Positions 7,625 through 15,873 of a DNA stretch of 16,991 nucleotides are shown here, one piece after another. The stretch lies in NCBI GenBank assembly GCA_002398105.1, contig DHCD01000078.1, positions 1 to 16,991 of the forward strand, in the 5' to 3' direction. Source of the DNA: Syntrophomonas sp. UBA4911. GTDB taxonomy: Bacteria > Bacillota > Syntrophomonadia > Syntrophomonadales > Syntrophomonadaceae. Within the stretch, counting starts at the first letter, position 1; each line of letters starts with the position of its first letter. The notes below the pieces were generated by a model that saw only the letters and a program-made list of their open reading frames with translations, did not search any database and was not told the DNA's origin. The translations under genes were made by a program, and so were the position numbers.

Positions 7625-8692
7625 CTATTTATTAACGGCTTCCCGCAATTTTTCCCAGTATTGTTCATCCTCAAACCCCATGCGCCAAATAGCTACCCCT
7701 CGCAATCCGTATTTTTTGGCTAAGGCGACCTTACGGGTAACGCTGAACCCATTCTCAAACCAGACCTGATGTTGGGCACTGCCGGACCAATAGTCAAAAA
7801 AAGCTGATTGGGAAGCATCATCCCATTGGACGGTGGCCTTATGATCACGGGCATATTGCAGTGCTTCGCGCATACTGATGTAGCGAACTTCACCGCCGGA
7901 TTCCACCGGCCAGTCATAGCCGTAAGCACCTATGCAGACGGTCAATTTATGGCCGGGAATTTCTTTCAGGGCTTCCTTAATGTTTTTTTCCACCCAATCG
8001 TAAGGGGCCACGGAACCGGGACCGCTGCTGGCCGAATGTTTGTCATAAGTCATGATGGTAATAAAATCAGCCAATTGCCCCAGAGCCCCATAATCATAAG
8101 CGGCGCCGATCTCCTCCAAACCGTCCAGTTTAGGCATGACTGAAACTGACACCAGCTTTTTCTGCCCGTGCAGGCGTTGGGCCAGATCGCGGACAAAAAC
8201 GGTCAAGTCGTCCCGATTTTCCTTGGGCAGCAGTTCGAAATCAATATTGACGCCGGCATACTTCTTATCCTTTACGGTTTTAACGATGGCGTTGATGGCG
8301 GTTTCCCGCGCCTGGGCGTCGGTAAGGACATTCTGATTGACCGTATTTTTATTGATCAGGGGCATCAGTTTTACTTGCGGATGTTTACTCAATATTTTAA
8401 CCACCTCGGATTCGTAGCCTACGGCCGAGATCATTAAATTTCCGTTTGGTTCCAATGTATACCAATAGGGCATCAGTATGTCGATATCGCGATAATGTTT
8501 TTTAAGCGAGGGGATACCGTAGGTAAATTGATTCCAGCCTTTTTCATAGAATGCCATTACCTGGAAGGGCTTTTTAACAGGCAGCGGCTTTTGAGAAGGA
8601 GTATTTAGGCTTATAATAAGCACTAAGACGATTGCTGCTCCCGCCAACCAGTAATACGGGTATCTTTTCAGATAGTTTTTAAAAGTATCCAT
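7625..8692 (-). CDS. Membrane-anchored GH18 hydrolase, spore-germination type
   Basis: Predicted 355-aa surface protein: a short positive N-terminus, one membrane segment at ~14-30 (YYWLAGAAIVLVLIISL) without an obvious signal-peptidase site, then a TIM-barrel GH18 domain. The catalytic strand is YAGVNIDFE (145-153), with D151 and E153 matching the DxE acid/base pair. The MTYD motif is at 214-217 and the aromatic strand GVAIWRMG is near the end. GVNIDFE is typical of YaaH/YdhD/SleL-like enzymes, which cut N-acetylglucosamine links in spore cortex or other peptidoglycan. No LysM repeats are present, so wall targeting would rest on the membrane anchor. GGAGG lies 12 nt before the ATG, a long spacing, and can pair with an upstream anti-SD. 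It appears monocistronic. The exact substrate is uncertain. Confidence 0.87.
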   Translation of the reverse strand: MDTFKNYLKRYPYYWLAGAAIVLVLIISLNTPSQKPLPVKKPFQVMAFYEKGWNQFTYGIPSLKKHYRDIDILMPYWYTLEPNGNLMISAVGYESEVVKILSKHPQVKLMPLINKNTVNQNVLTDAQARETAINAIVKTVKDKKYAGVNIDFELLPKENRDDLTVFVRDLAQRLHGQKKLVSVSVMPKLDGLEEIGAAYDYGALGQLADFITIMTYDKHSASSGPGSVAPYDWVEKNIKEALKEIPGHKLTVCIGAYGYDWPVESGGEVRYISMREALQYARDHKATVQWDDASQSAFFDYWSGSAQHQVWFENGFSVTRKVALAKKYGLRGVAIWRMGFEDEQYWEKLREAVNK

Positions 8693-8702
8693 ATTGATAA
8701 AA

Positions 8703-8737
8703 TACCTCCGAAATTATAATCTGCCAAACCGGAGGTA
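8703..8737 (-). promoter_or_regulatory. SD-sequestering hairpin upstream of GH18 gene
   Basis: On the transcribed (minus) strand, TACCTCCG (8737-8730) is perfectly complementary to CGGAGGTA (8710-8703), which contains the only good ribosome site of the GH18 gene. The 8-bp stem has a 19-nt loop. If the upstream arm is transcribed, the stem would hide the Shine-Dalgarno and could make translation conditional (temperature, a protein, or ribosome passage). Function is inferred; the pairing itself is visible. Confidence 0.5.
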
Positions 8738-8849
8738 CTTATACATCAAATTAACTCCACCAGCACCACCCTTCCAACCGGCGGTTTGCTCTGGAGAATA
8801 TAGGCTTCTGTTACTGTCAGTCCAGACATGCCGGCTCAACTTAAGGACA

Positions 8850-8885
8850 AACCCGCTTCCAGTCGTTTAACGCTGAAAGCGGGTT
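8850..8885 (-). terminator. Terminator-like hairpin after pepF
   Basis: AACCCGCTT (8850-8858) pairs with AAGCGGGTT (8877-8885), a perfect 9-bp GC-rich stem with an 18-nt loop, placed 45 bp after the pepF stop. The minus-strand T-tract is short and broken (TGTCC), so efficiency may be modest. Confidence 0.6.
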
Positions 8886-8929
8886 GTTTTCAGGTTGGGC
8901 CCATTCGAAAGAAAGGGGGCCTTACATGC

Positions 8930-10726
8930 TTATAGCAGTTTCTCCATTTCATCCAGCAGATAGCCGAAGTAGTCCAGCGCCTTCTCCACCGGTTGGGGGC
9001 TAGTCAGATCCACCCCGGCCTTATGCAGAAGGTTCAAGGGATAATCAGAGCTTCCCGACTTCAGGAAATCCAGATAACGGGTTACGGCAGGTTCGCCTTC
9101 TGTCAATATTTTTTCCTTGATTGCAGTGGCGGCGGAAAAGCCGGTGGCGTATTTGTACACATAAAAGGCTGAATAGAAATGGGGTATCCGCGACCATTCC
9201 ACTTCGATTTCCGGGTCGATCACCACATCGGGGCCAAAATAAAGGCTATTCAGTTCCCGGTAGATACGGCATAATTCCTCCGGGGTCAGTCCCCGGCCCT
9301 GTTCCACCATTTCATGAATAATTTTTTCAAATTCAGCAAACATGGTCTGGCGATAAACGGTGCCCCGGAACTGCTCCAGATAGTGGTTGATAAGGTACAT
9401 CTTTTCCTGCCGGTTGCCGGACTGCTTTAGAAGAAAGTCGATCAGCAAAGATTCATTGACCGTTGATGCTACCTCCGCCAGGAAAATAGTATACTGGCTG
9501 TATATATAGGGTTGGTTATGATTGGAATAATGCGAATGCAGGGAATGTCCGAGCTCGTGAGCCAGGGTGAATACGTCGTCCAGTTTGTTGTCGTAGTTCA
9601 TCAGTACATAGGGATGGGTGTCAAACGTGCCCCAGGAATAGGCTCCGCTGGTCTTGCCTTCATTTTCGTAGACATCAATCCAGCCCGATTCTATTCCATT
9701 TTTGAGCAGGGCGAGATATTCCTCTCCCAGGGGTTTAAGACCGGCCAGGACCTTCTCCCGGGCTTCTTCATAAGGTATCTCGACTCTATACTCGCTTACC
9801 AGCGGAGTATAGATATCATACATATGCAGCTGGTCTACACCCAGAATTTTTTTCCGCAGCTTCATATACCGATACATATAATCCATCTTATCATGTACCG
9901 TCGCAATCAGTTGGTTATAAACATCAACTGCTATATTATCCTGATCCAGGGCTGCTTCCAGAGCAGAGGGATATTGGCGCACCCGGGCATAAAAAATATC
10001 TCTTTTAACAGCGGAGGCCAAGGTACTGGCCAGGGTGTTTTTAAATTTGCCATAGCTGTGGTAAAGAGCGGTAAAGGCCTCCTGCCGTACCCGTCGATCA
10101 CTGCTTTCCATATAACGGCCGTACCTGCCTTTGGTCAATTCCACTTCCTGGCCGTTTTCATCTTTTATCTGGGGGAACTTGATATCAGCATTGTTAAACA
10201 TGGTGAAAATATTTTGAGCCGCCGTCGCCAAATCAGCGCTCATGGCCAGTACGCGTTCCTCCTCCGGAGACAGGATGTGCGATTTCTGCCGCCATAATTC
10301 CTCTATAAAATGCCGATAATTTTTCAGATTCTCTTCTTGTTGCATAAATTGTTCCATTTCTTCCTGGTCTATAGCGGTAATTTCCGGAATGACAAAAGCG
10401 GTGGCGCCGCTTACCTGCACATTTAAGCGTTCAATCCGTTCATAGAGGGTCTGATAGCCGGTATGGGCATTATCCTCATCCCGACGCATCTTAGCATATA
10501 CATAGAGCTTTTCCGACCGGCGCTGTAATTCTTCCAACATTTTAAGAGCATTATACAAAACACCGGCCGATTCCGATAATCTGCCTTTAAATTCTACTAT
10601 TTCCGGCAACTTGTCCTGTACCCGCTTAAAATCTTGCTCCCAACTCTCCTGGTCCCTATAGGCGTCTTCCAGTTTCCATTTATATTCCCTCGCTATTTCA
10701 TTCCGTTTCTTGATTCCCTCAGTCAT
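8930..10726 (-). CDS. pepF: Oligoendopeptidase F, M3 metallopeptidase
   Basis: Predicted 598 aa, the usual length for the family. This cytoplasmic zinc peptidase cleaves medium-sized peptides, in peptide recycling or turnover of signal peptides. The zinc site is TLAHELGHSLHS, with H390, E391 (catalytic) and H394. E418 in FLAEVASTVNE is the third ligand. The N-terminal half is the helical oligoendopeptidase domain that closes over the active site. Conserved GAYSWGTFDTHPYVLMNY (361-378) shapes the substrate channel. The start is secure: AAAGGAGG sits about 7 nt before ATG 10726. No signal peptide. It appears monocistronic, with a TATAAT-like -10 (about 10787-10792 on the minus strand) but no clear -35. 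Confidence 0.96.
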   Translation of the reverse strand: MTEGIKKRNEIAREYKWKLEDAYRDQESWEQDFKRVQDKLPEIVEFKGRLSESAGVLYNALKMLEELQRRSEKLYVYAKMRRDEDNAHTGYQTLYERIERLNVQVSGATAFVIPEITAIDQEEMEQFMQQEENLKNYRHFIEELWRQKSHILSPEEERVLAMSADLATAAQNIFTMFNNADIKFPQIKDENGQEVELTKGRYGRYMESSDRRVRQEAFTALYHSYGKFKNTLASTLASAVKRDIFYARVRQYPSALEAALDQDNIAVDVYNQLIATVHDKMDYMYRYMKLRKKILGVDQLHMYDIYTPLVSEYRVEIPYEEAREKVLAGLKPLGEEYLALLKNGIESGWIDVYENEGKTSGAYSWGTFDTHPYVLMNYDNKLDDVFTLAHELGHSLHSHYSNHNQPYIYSQYTIFLAEVASTVNESLLIDFLLKQSGNRQEKMYLINHYLEQFRGTVYRQTMFAEFEKIIHEMVEQGRGLTPEELCRIYRELNSLYFGPDVVIDPEIEVEWSRIPHFYSAFYVYKYATGFSAATAIKEKILTEGEPAVTRYLDFLKSGSSDYPLNLLHKAGVDLTSPQPVEKALDYFGYLLDEMEKLL

Positions 10727-10827
10727 TTGCTTCCTCCTTTTCCCGGCGCCATAGCAAAATTATCCAACCTGGCGCCAGCAATATTATAGCATGGTCTTAG
10801 TCATTAGTATTAGCAGGAATGGAAGGT

Positions 10828-10851
10828 ATTAATAAGAAAACAGACGCAGAT
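10828..10851 (+). repeat. 24-bp perfect direct repeat, left copy
   Basis: The sequence at 10828-10851 (beginning ATTAATAAG, ending ACGCAGAT) recurs without a mismatch at 11138-11161; identity stops abruptly at both ends. The pair brackets the inverted-repeat element 10870-11079 but does not touch it: 18 bp lie on the left and 58 bp on the right. Confidence 0.9.
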
Positions 10852-10869
10852 TAAAAGTATAACAACTCT

Positions 10870-11079
10870 GTTTGGATGCATAAATATGCAGGAGCCGTCA
10901 GACGGAGCCTGGAGCATCACCCTGCGAAGGCGAAGCAGCGGAAGGGGGCGAGCTCCACGGATGGGGCTCGAGTGACACTGAGCACGGACGCGAATTGGAA
11001 CGTCCCCCTGCAGACGCGAGACGAGCAGTTGGTGTTGCCCAGGCGGAGTCTTGGCGACGAAATATTTATGCATCCAAAC
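10870..11079 (+). ncRNA. Candidate structured RNA within 18-bp inverted repeat
   Basis: An 18-bp perfect inverted repeat (GTTTGGATGCATAAATAT at 10870-10887; partner 11062-11079) closes a GC-rich interior dense with local helices: CAGG-AG-CCGT/ACGG-AG-CCTG (10889-10911, with tandem AG/AG opposition); CTGC/GCAG (10922-10938); CGAGCTCC/GGGGCTCG (10949-10970, 6-nt loop); GGACG/CGTCC (10986-11005); CTGC/GCAG (11008-11028); GTTGCC/GGCGAC (11034-11058). Two of these helices contain G-U pairs that would be A-C mismatches on the other strand, so the plus strand is the likely RNA. No convincing open frame, ribosome site or promoter is seen. I do not recognise a known RNA family. Alternatives are a MITE-like element or an intron-like or HEARO-like RNA. 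Confidence 0.5.
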
Positions 11080-11137
11080 TACACGCTATAGCTATCCTAC
11101 TATTTTCATATCGGGTTGCAGCCTCAGGCCATGGACG

Positions 11138-11161
11138 ATTAATAAGAAAACAGACGCAGAT
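11138..11161 (+). repeat. 24-bp perfect direct repeat, right copy
   Basis: Identical to 10828-10851, 310 bp away in the same orientation. It lies 21 bp downstream of the first LCP gene's stop. It may be a duplication made when the intervening element arrived, or the boundary of a larger element. Confidence 0.9.
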
Positions 11162-11182
11162 GGCATCATTTGCCCTGCAATA

Positions 11183-12127
11183 TCAGTAATCCTTTGCCCA
11201 GGGGGGGCTCTGCAGCTGCACTTCAAAATGTTCGCCTTTAAACAGGGAATCAATAATGCTTCGCGCTATCTCCCCATCTACTTCCCAGTAACTGGCGCCG
11301 CTGTAGGGATCGACAAAATGATAGCCCGGTAAGGTCTGGCTGATGATATCGTCTTCTTTCAGTCCGGGTATAAGGTTGGCCAGGTAGACTATATCGCTCA
11401 ATGAGATATTGCTTTGGACATTTTCCCGTAATTGAGCTATCAACTGGGGTAAACGCGCAACCGTCTCTTTGCGCCCCATTTTTTCGGCTAAGGCCTTCAA
11501 CAACTTTTGCTGCCTGGCCGTTCTTCCGATATCTCCCTCCTGGTTTTCCCTAAAGCGGACATAAGTCAAGGCCTCTTTGCCATCGAGGTGGCGATGGCCT
11601 TTTTGCAGATAAACATCCTGGGAATAGCTTTCAAGGTTTATATCTACATCCATATCCACCCCTCCCAGAATGTCAATCATCTTCTCAAAGCCCTGAAAAT
11701 TGGTCAAAATGTAATAGTCCACCTCTTTGCCCAATAAGCGCGATACTTCTTTGCAGCTTTCACGGGGGCCTTTTAACTGGTTGATCATATTTATTTTTCC
11801 GTTCCTGTCCCATCCTTCTACCCGGGTATCCCGGGGTATGGAGAGCAGCACAATTTTACCCTGTTCATAATTTATACTGGCTACAATCATGGTGTCACTG
11901 CGGCTGTTTTTCTCTCCCGGCCGAGCGTCAATGCCCATTAAAAGAATGTTGACCACTTCACCCTGGCTCAATCTGCTTTTTATAGAATGCGGCCAGACCT
12001 GATTGATTTGAGCCCCCAGCAGGGTAAGACTCAGTAGCAGCAGCAACATAAACCGGGGCCCTTTTATTCTCTTCAAGCGCTGTCCTCTCTCTTCTCCGTT
12101 TATTGTTACTAATTCTATGTTTTCCAT
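11183..12127 (-). CDS. LCP (LytR-CpsA-Psr) family wall-polymer ligase, short paralogue
   Basis: Predicted 314-aa membrane protein: a short cytoplasmic N-terminus, one membrane segment (~26-40, FMLLLLLSLTLLGAQ) and an extracellular LCP catalytic domain. Family motifs are MGIDAR (64-69), RSDTMIVASI (76-85), SIPRDTRV (96-103), GGVDMDVD (155-162), YVRFR (189-193) and GDIGRTARQQ (198-207). The conserved arginines and aspartates bind the polyprenyl-pyrophosphate donor. LCP enzymes transfer teichoic acids, capsule or other glycopolymers from lipid carriers to peptidoglycan. ATG 12127 has no obvious ribosome site. TTG 12076 has GAGAGGA at 6 nt and would give MKRIKGPRF directly before the membrane segment, so it may be the true start. 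It follows a paralogue but is separated from it by a terminator, so it probably has its own promoter. Confidence 0.92.
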   Translation of the reverse strand: MENIELVTINGEERGQRLKRIKGPRFMLLLLLSLTLLGAQINQVWPHSIKSRLSQGEVVNILLMGIDARPGEKNSRSDTMIVASINYEQGKIVLLSIPRDTRVEGWDRNGKINMINQLKGPRESCKEVSRLLGKEVDYYILTNFQGFEKMIDILGGVDMDVDINLESYSQDVYLQKGHRHLDGKEALTYVRFRENQEGDIGRTARQQKLLKALAEKMGRKETVARLPQLIAQLRENVQSNISLSDIVYLANLIPGLKEDDIISQTLPGYHFVDPYSGASYWEVDGEIARSIIDSLFKGEHFEVQLQSPPWAKDY

Positions 12128-12206
12128 ACCAGTAACAGAACATGGCGGATTCTAGGCATTGTGCAGGGCTTCTTGGCTTGAAAAGAGAAAGGCATTATCA
12201 TCAACA

Positions 12207-12233
12207 AACCCGGCCTTAACTCAAGGCCGGGTT
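12207..12233 (-). terminator. Rho-independent terminator after second LCP gene
   Basis: AACCCGGCCTT (12207-12217) and AAGGCCGGGTT (12223-12233) form a perfect 11-bp stem with a 5-nt loop. On the minus strand it is followed by TGTTG, preceded by the TT that ends the stem. It lies 50 bp after the LCP stop at 12283 and separates the two LCP genes transcriptionally. Confidence 0.8.
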
Positions 12234-12282
12234 CTGGGTGAAAATCTGTTTTTTTTACTGTTCTGTTAGTTATCAGTATGAG

Positions 12283-13521
12283 CTAGTAGCCATACATGCC
12301 GGTATTATCTTCGGGGTCCGGCTCAGGAACCGGAGTTCGCTGTTCCTCCGGTTCAGGCAAGGGGTTTTCTCCACTGCTGTCCGGGGGGGCATTATTACCT
12401 GGGTCTGTTCCCGGTTGGACTCCCGGCTCCTGGCCCGGTTCGCCGGGAAGTTTATCATCCGTTGATCCGGGCGGCGCCTCTATCGTACCGGAGTCATCCT
12501 GATCACCGGGTTGTTCCTGGCCGTTTTTATCTGTATCATCTATGTCGTCATCAGGTTCCTCCGCCACCGGCTGCACTTGTATCTGCGGCTGTTGCTTTAC
12601 CGATTGCGGCGGATCCTGGGCAACATCGTACTTCTTGCCCGCAAACAGATCATCAATAATCCCTTCGGCTATTTCCGGGTCAGCCTGCCAGTAACTGGCT
12701 CCAGTCTGCCGGTCGGTATAGGAATATCCCGGCAAGGTCTGGGTATAGATTTCCTGGGAGCTGAAATTTTTGGCCACTTTTACCATAGCCGGCATATCTT
12801 TGACCGGTATGTTGGTATGTACATTCTTGGCTATTTCCGGCAGTAATTCCGGTAACTTTAATATGGTTTTGCTCTGCAGCATCTCTTCCGCCAGAGCCTT
12901 GATAAACTTCTGCTGCCTTCCGGTACGGCCGATATCCGCTGTCGGAGTACCCCGGAATCGTACGTAACCCAAAGCCTCCTGTCCATTCAGTCTTTTTACC
13001 CCCGGAGCCAGATTAATCCGCAGCTTGGGATCGGGATCATTATGACTCATATTCGGCGGCACCTCCAGGGTAACACCGCCCAGAATATCTACAATCCGGG
13101 CAAAACCATCAAAATTGGTTATCACATAGTGATCTACCCGGATATCAAGCAGATCGCCCACCACCTTGCAGGCAGCCTCGGGGCCCTGCAAATAGTTAAC
13201 ACTGTTTATTTTGTCATAATGGTTTCGTTTGACTTCGACCCTGGTATCGCGAGGAATCCATACCATGGCTATTTTATTGGCTTTCGTATCTACACTGGCC
13301 AGAATCATGGTATCGCTGCGGGAATTAGTCTCGTTTTTGCGGGCGTCAATTCCCATAAATAATATATTAATCTGCTTTCCCCGTTCTGCTTTAGCGGTGA
13401 TGGAACGGTCAAACGGCCCCACCTGCATATGGTTGCCGATAAATGCCCCTACCCCAAAAGTAACCAAAAAAACTGACAGACACAGAATGATTAATCCGTA
13501 ATTTGCTTTAACCCGAACCAC
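12283..13521 (-). CDS. LCP family wall-polymer ligase with long acidic tail
   Basis: Predicted 412 aa. Membrane segment at ~9-29, then an extracellular LCP domain: MGIDAR (56-61), RSDTMILASV (68-77), WIPRDTRVE (88-96), GGVTLEV (148-154), YVRFRG (186-191) and ADIGRTGRQQ (195-204). Residues ~302-412 are a low-complexity tail rich in Pro, Asp, Glu, Gly and Gln, ending MYGY. It is probably an unstructured, negatively charged surface extension reaching into the wall. I chose GTG 13521 because AGAGGAG lies directly upstream (5 nt); a TTG seven codons earlier would lie over that site. It is a clear paralogue of the next gene, with matching motif order; together they may serve different polymers or carriers. 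The tail is the main difference between the two. Confidence 0.92.
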   Translation of the reverse strand: MVRVKANYGLIILCLSVFLVTFGVGAFIGNHMQVGPFDRSITAKAERGKQINILFMGIDARKNETNSRSDTMILASVDTKANKIAMVWIPRDTRVEVKRNHYDKINSVNYLQGPEAACKVVGDLLDIRVDHYVITNFDGFARIVDILGGVTLEVPPNMSHNDPDPKLRINLAPGVKRLNGQEALGYVRFRGTPTADIGRTGRQQKFIKALAEEMLQSKTILKLPELLPEIAKNVHTNIPVKDMPAMVKVAKNFSSQEIYTQTLPGYSYTDRQTGASYWQADPEIAEGIIDDLFAGKKYDVAQDPPQSVKQQPQIQVQPVAEEPDDDIDDTDKNGQEQPGDQDDSGTIEAPPGSTDDKLPGEPGQEPGVQPGTDPGNNAPPDSSGENPLPEPEEQRTPVPEPDPEDNTGMYGY

Positions 13522-13710
13522 ATTTTCTCCTCTTTCCTTCAACTAATATCCGAAATCCAATTTATTTTAGCAATTTTCAGGTTGTTTTCCCAGGACTTTC
13601 AGTGTTTTATGGTATCCGGCAGCCCCGGCCAACATTTCCCCAAAATCTATGTTTATTATTACGAGCAAGACTCTTTCTTCTGACAGCAGTTGGTTTAATT
13701 CCGTTTTGCC

Positions 13711-13737
13711 AGCGCCGGTCAACTCTTGCCCGGCGCT
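13711..13737 (-). other. GC hairpin across the ABC-F stop codon
   Basis: AGCGCCGG and CCGGCGCT (arms 13730-13737 and 13711-13718) form a perfect 8-bp stem whose loop contains the TGA of the ABC-F gene. No T-run follows on the minus strand. It may protect the 3' end of the message or weakly aid termination. Confidence 0.35.
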
Positions 13738-15656
13738 TGCTCCTGGTCGGCGCAGCTTTCGATCTCCCCCGTTACCCGCTCCCAGCGGACGTAGGCCAAG
13801 TCTAATTCTTCTTGCAGGCGCTGGTATTCCGAACTATAGCTGCGGGCCTTTTCGTTCTCGGTATAAATGCCGGGATCGGCCAAAATTTTCTCCAGCTCCG
13901 CTTTTCTATCTTCCAGCCGGCCGATTTCCTCTTCTACCGACTTCAAGGCATTTTGCAGCCGTCGGGCTTCTCGCTGCCAGTTTTTCTGTTCCGTACGAAA
14001 ATGCTGCTGTCGGCTGTTCTCTTTGCGCTCATTCTTAGCCGGAACTGACTGACTGGCCTGCAACTGCTTGATTTTTTCATAATAATAGCTGTAGTTTCCA
14101 GGGTAGAAAGCCAGTTTTTTATCATCCAGGGCCGCGATCCGGGTAGCCAATCGGTCAATAAAATAGCGGTCGTGGGAAACCAGCAGTATGGTGCCGGTAT
14201 AGTCACAGAGCAATTCTTCCACCGCCTGTCGGCTTGCGATATCCAGATGGTTGGTGGGTTCGTCCAGAACCAGGAAATTGGCCCGGCTAATAATCACTTT
14301 TAACAGGCATAAACGGCTTTTTTCCCCCCCGCTTAAGCTGGCTACCGGCTTAAAGACATCATCTCCCTTAAACAGCATACGCCCCAGCAGGCTGCGGGCT
14401 GAAGCCAAATCCAGGCTGGAGTTGTCCATGATTTCATCCAGAGCGGTATGGTCCGGATCCAAATCTTCAAACTCCTGGGAGAAGTAGGCAGTCTTTACCC
14501 TGCTTCCCAGCTTGACCTCACCCTGATCAGGTTCAATAATTCCCAGTATGATTTTTAACAAGGTGCTCTTTCCACACCCATTAGGGCCTATAACCGCTAC
14601 CCTTTCCCCCTTGTGCAGGGTCAGCTCTATCCCTGCCAAGACAGTATGCGGTCCGAAAGATTTGCTTATACCCTGCAGCACCAGTACCTCCTGCCCGCTT
14701 TCCATCTCCGGTTGCAGGCTCCAGACACCGATGTTTTCGTCTGCGCCGGGCTTTTCCAGCCTCTCCAGGCGCTGCAGTTGAGATTGTCTTCCCCGAGCCT
14801 GCCTGGATTTAATCCCGGCTTTATATTTTCTTATATACTCCTCGTTTTCCCGGATAAATTCCTGCTGCTTCTCATATGCCCGCCGTTGGGCTTCCTCGTT
14901 TCCGGCCTTGAGCTGCTGATAATGCGAATAATTGCCGGAATAAGAGATAAGGACGCCGTCTTTTAACTCCACCACCCGGGATACCACCCGATCTAAAAAC
15001 ATCCGGTCATGAGAAACCAGCAGTACTGTGCCGGGATAATTGTTAAGCCATGCTTCCAGCCATTCCACCGAAGGCATGTCAAGATGATTGGTAGGCTCGT
15101 CCAGCATTATTATATCCGCCTGAACTGCCAGTAAACGTCCCAGGTTGAGACGGGTTTTCTCCCCGCCGCTGAGGGTTCTGAAGGGTTTCGACAGCTCCTC
15201 TTCCTTAAATCCCAGTCCCAGCATAATTCTGCGGGCAGATGCTTCACAAACATATCCTCCTGCCCTTTCATACTGTTCCAGGATACGGGCATAATCTCCC
15301 ATGATTTTATCCATCCGGGTCTCTTCCTGACCCATCTGCCGCTCCAGTCCGCGAAGATGCCGGCGCATCTGCAGAATATCGGCAAAACTGTCCATCATCG
15401 CTTCCCAGGCAGTGGCATTATCTTCTACCTGAGGCAATTGCTCCAGATAAGCCAGGGTAAAAGAATTGGATTTGCTGATTTCCCCGCTGTCAGCCTCTAT
15501 TTCACCGGTCAGGCATTTTAAAAGGGTCGTTTTCCCCGAGCCGTTGATACCGACCAGACCTACTCTTTCTTTTTCCTGCAGCACCAGTACGGCTGATTTT
15601 AGCACCTGATGCTCGCCAAAAGATTTATTTATATTGCTAGCCTGAAAAATAATCAT
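13719..15656 (-). CDS. ABC-F family ATPase (Uup/YdiF-like)
   Basis: Predicted 645-aa soluble protein with two ABC domains and no membrane segments. First domain: Walker A GINGSGKTT (36-44), signature LSGGEK (162-167), Walker B LDEPTNHLD (185-193). Second domain: GPNGCGKST (357-365), LSGGEK (441-446), LDEPTNHLD (464-472). The inter-domain linker (~245-310) is a charged helical hairpin, the element that contacts P-site tRNA in ABC-F proteins. A C-terminal coiled coil (~540-640) marks the Uup/YdiF-like branch. These proteins act on ribosomes, resolving stalls or aiding assembly; some give antibiotic protection, but nothing here points to resistance. I chose ATG 15656 because the promoter's -10 lies so close to ATG 15689 that the longer start would leave almost no leader, and GGTGG sits 5-6 nt before 15656. 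Confidence 0.94.
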   Translation of the reverse strand: MIIFQASNINKSFGEHQVLKSAVLVLQEKERVGLVGINGSGKTTLLKCLTGEIEADSGEISKSNSFTLAYLEQLPQVEDNATAWEAMMDSFADILQMRRHLRGLERQMGQEETRMDKIMGDYARILEQYERAGGYVCEASARRIMLGLGFKEEELSKPFRTLSGGEKTRLNLGRLLAVQADIIMLDEPTNHLDMPSVEWLEAWLNNYPGTVLLVSHDRMFLDRVVSRVVELKDGVLISYSGNYSHYQQLKAGNEEAQRRAYEKQQEFIRENEEYIRKYKAGIKSRQARGRQSQLQRLERLEKPGADENIGVWSLQPEMESGQEVLVLQGISKSFGPHTVLAGIELTLHKGERVAVIGPNGCGKSTLLKIILGIIEPDQGEVKLGSRVKTAYFSQEFEDLDPDHTALDEIMDNSSLDLASARSLLGRMLFKGDDVFKPVASLSGGEKSRLCLLKVIISRANFLVLDEPTNHLDIASRQAVEELLCDYTGTILLVSHDRYFIDRLATRIAALDDKKLAFYPGNYSYYYEKIKQLQASQSVPAKNERKENSRQQHFRTEQKNWQREARRLQNALKSVEEEIGRLEDRKAELEKILADPGIYTENEKARSYSSEYQRLQEELDLAYVRWERVTGEIESCADQEQAPGKS

Positions 15657-15695
15657 AAATCCACCCACCATTTTTACTTCCGGACACATAAAGTA

Positions 15696-15724
15696 ATTAT
15701 AGTAAAGATGCGCTATTTCGCCAA
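15696..15724 (-). promoter_or_regulatory. Sigma-A promoter of ABC-F gene
   Basis: On the minus strand TTGGCG (15724-15719), a 17-bp spacer and a perfect TATAAT (15701-15696). Transcription would begin near 15689, giving a leader of about 33 nt to ATG 15656. Confidence 0.75.
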
Positions 15725-15873
15725 GGAAGAACCGTGCCGGCCGCCGTCATCCCATCTCATCCGGGAACAGGCAAGATATCGGTTTACACTCATTCCAACT
15801 TCTTAACCACCGGCGAGTATTTTTTCCGCCTTTGCAGACAATAAGCTATAACCAACAGACAGGTGGGATAAAT
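15725..15873. other. Divergent intergenic region, ABC-F / pflB
   Basis: This holds the plus-strand control region of pflB. A TATAAC (15847-15852) could serve as -10, but no matching -35 is seen. I found no clear FNR- or Rex-like palindrome. The pflB ribosome site AGGTGG lies at 15861-15866. Confidence 0.35.

Noticed and set aside
9512..10297. Plus-strand reading frame of 261 codons
   Set aside because: It lies wholly antisense to pepF, whose zinc site, ribosome site and length are unambiguous; the frame has no family features or ribosome site.
10870..11079. Group II intron remnant
   Set aside because: I looked for the characteristic domain V hairpin and a reverse transcriptase gene; neither is present.
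10876..11091. Short reading frames on both strands inside the inverted-repeat element
   Set aside because: They start within the inverted repeat, lack ribosome sites, and their composition follows the paired GC-rich helices; an RNA or repeat explains the sequence better.
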